Virus record (IMG/VR): IMGVR_UViG_3300036884_000436
Location: 1 to 40,558 of that record
Origin: a virus
Strand: one strand, 5' to 3'
DNA: 40,558 bases
How positions within the stretch are numbered: position 1 is the stretch's first letter; every line of letters begins with the position of its first letter. Of this stretch, positions 39,812-40,558 are shown one piece after another. A program made the position numbers and the translations under genes. The notes below the pieces were generated by a model. That model was not told where the DNA came from. It searched no databases and saw only the letters and a program-made list of their open reading frames with translations.

Positions 39812-40062
39812 GCGGCACCGCTTTGCGCGAGGGGAGCGAGCGGCACTTTGCAAGTGCAATCCGGACGGCGTGAATGCCGCTCCCACCAATCGAGCTGGTT
39901 ATAGAGGTGGAGCAAATTCCCGTTCTTATCGGAGCAGCCGTCCTCGAAGTTGCGCAGGTTGCATTCGGCCATTGCTAGTTGCTCGGTTGCCCAGCGTCCA
40001 CTCACGCATGGAACGACAACCCAAACGCCGTAGTCGTCGCAGATCTCGAAGGTGTTAGGCAT
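39808..40062 (-). CDS. Cys-containing hypothetical protein
   Basis: 84 aa. VVVPCVSGRW, AECNLRNFEDGC and RPDCTCKVPL give five cysteines, so metal binding is possible. Overlaps the HNH gene by 8 bp. Not recognised. Confidence 0.55.
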   Translation of the reverse strand: MPNTFEICDDYGVWVVVPCVSGRWATEQLAMAECNLRNFEDGCSDKNGNLLHLYNQLDWWERHSRRPDCTCKVPLAPLAQSGAA

Positions 40063-40441
40063 GGACCGCCTCCCCTCGGGAGTACACGAGCACTGGACGT
40101 CCGGGGACCTCCGCCGCGGGCGTCACTGACTCAACCGGCGTCACATTGATCCAACTTTCGCGGCGGAGGATCTTGGCTCTAGCGTGACAACGATGACAGA
40201 GCAACTCGGTGTCGCGATCGTCACGTTTGCCGCCTCCCATGCCGCGGCCGTAGATGTGGTGGCGGTGTCCCTCCGCCGGCGATCGCAGCCAGCGCGGACA
40301 GCCTGCACAGTGCTTGTCCTGTTGCAGCCACAGGCGAGCTTTGCCCTGGCTGTAGCGGCGCCCCTTCTCGACGACGCGGGGGATCTTGGGTCCGGGCTTC
40401 GGAAAAGCAAAACCCAGCGTGTAACCGGCTATTGTGCTCAT
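40055..40441 (-). CDS. HNH-type endonuclease domain protein
   Basis: 128 aa. CAGC followed by GHRHHIYGRGMGGGKR, then DTELLCHRCHARAK form an HNH beta-beta-alpha metal site with an extra zinc knuckle. HNH proteins near phage packaging or early genes nick or cut DNA. The start overlaps the stop of the zinc protein gene at 14-358 across the genome join (ATGA). Confidence 0.75.
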   Translation of the reverse strand: MSTIAGYTLGFAFPKPGPKIPRVVEKGRRYSQGKARLWLQQDKHCAGCPRWLRSPAEGHRHHIYGRGMGGGKRDDRDTELLCHRCHARAKILRRESWINVTPVESVTPAAEVPGRPVLVYSRGEAVHA

Positions 40442-40558
40442 CGGTGGCCGCCTTTCCGCACTGGCAGCCGGGGGCTCGTTTGGGGCGAAGGCTGTTGCAG
40501 GCTGATTGCGACTGAGCCGGGGAGCCGGGGCAATGGACGCTGCCGGAGAAACGACGAC
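40425..40558. repeat. Terminal overlap repeat, right copy
   Basis: Second copy of the first 134 bases, one mismatch at 40551. It contains the first codons of the HNH gene and the last part of the following zinc-protein gene. Confidence 0.9.

Overview
The window reads as one complete genome of a temperate-looking, short-tailed (podovirus-type) dsDNA phage, about 40.4 kb, opened at an arbitrary point. The first 134 bases recur at the end (one mismatch), and a four-base start/stop overlap is reconstituted across that join, so the molecule is circular or circularly permuted. The host is not named. GC-rich coding and recalled similarity of the integrase, the short recombinase and an exported accessory protein to proteins of soil Acidobacteriota (Terriglobia) make that phylum the best guess; this is inference from memory, not a search.

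Layout. (1) 1-2803, minus strand: the head of a long operon of overlapping small genes (14-1205), a 42-bp 5' half of a tRNA-Val(UAC) gene that is probably attP, a zinc-ribbon gene and a tyrosine integrase, with a perfect 111-bp tandem duplication between the last two. (2) 2788-2854: overlapping divergent promoters around a 12-bp palindrome. (3) 2855-7799, plus strand: small unknown genes, a short FimB-like recombinase, small and large terminase. (4) 7961-16843: zinc-knuckle proteins, three exported fibre-like proteins, lysis candidates (single-pass membrane proteins, a transglycosylase-like lysin, a permuted NlpC/P60-type hydrolase), and disordered proteins sharing short motifs. A two-gene minus-strand cassette (ribbon-helix-helix regulator plus SGNH-hydrolase lipoprotein) sits inside. 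(5) 16843-32559: virion module in P22-like order: portal, scaffold, major capsid protein, adaptor-like protein, tail-hub beta-propeller, acetyltransferase-like protein, a protein ending in a Hint (intein-like) domain, and two large probable ejection proteins. (6) 32556-32936: exported accessory gene with its own promoter. (7) 32990-33700: non-coding region with DnaA box, AT-rich patch, iteron-like repeats, two copies of a 22-bp near-palindrome and a minus-strand terminator; probable replication origin and control region. (8) 33706-40441 and on across the join to 1205: the minus-strand early operon, with a putative replication initiator behind a G14 tract, a J-domain protein, an Acb2-type anti-CBASS sponge, a Fis-like DNA-binding protein, an HNH protein and a protein carrying about 58 tandem four-residue repeats.

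How it fits together. The minus-strand operon would supply replication, host take-over and anti-defence functions; the plus-strand block supplies packaging, virion and lysis. The integrase and attP indicate lysogeny, but no CI-like repressor is recognisable. The strongest candidates for something undescribed are the 12-bp repeat array in which only two positions vary, the Hint-terminated virion protein, the cluster of signal-peptide-bearing fibre-like proteins, and the possible frame control of the initiator gene by a homopolymer.
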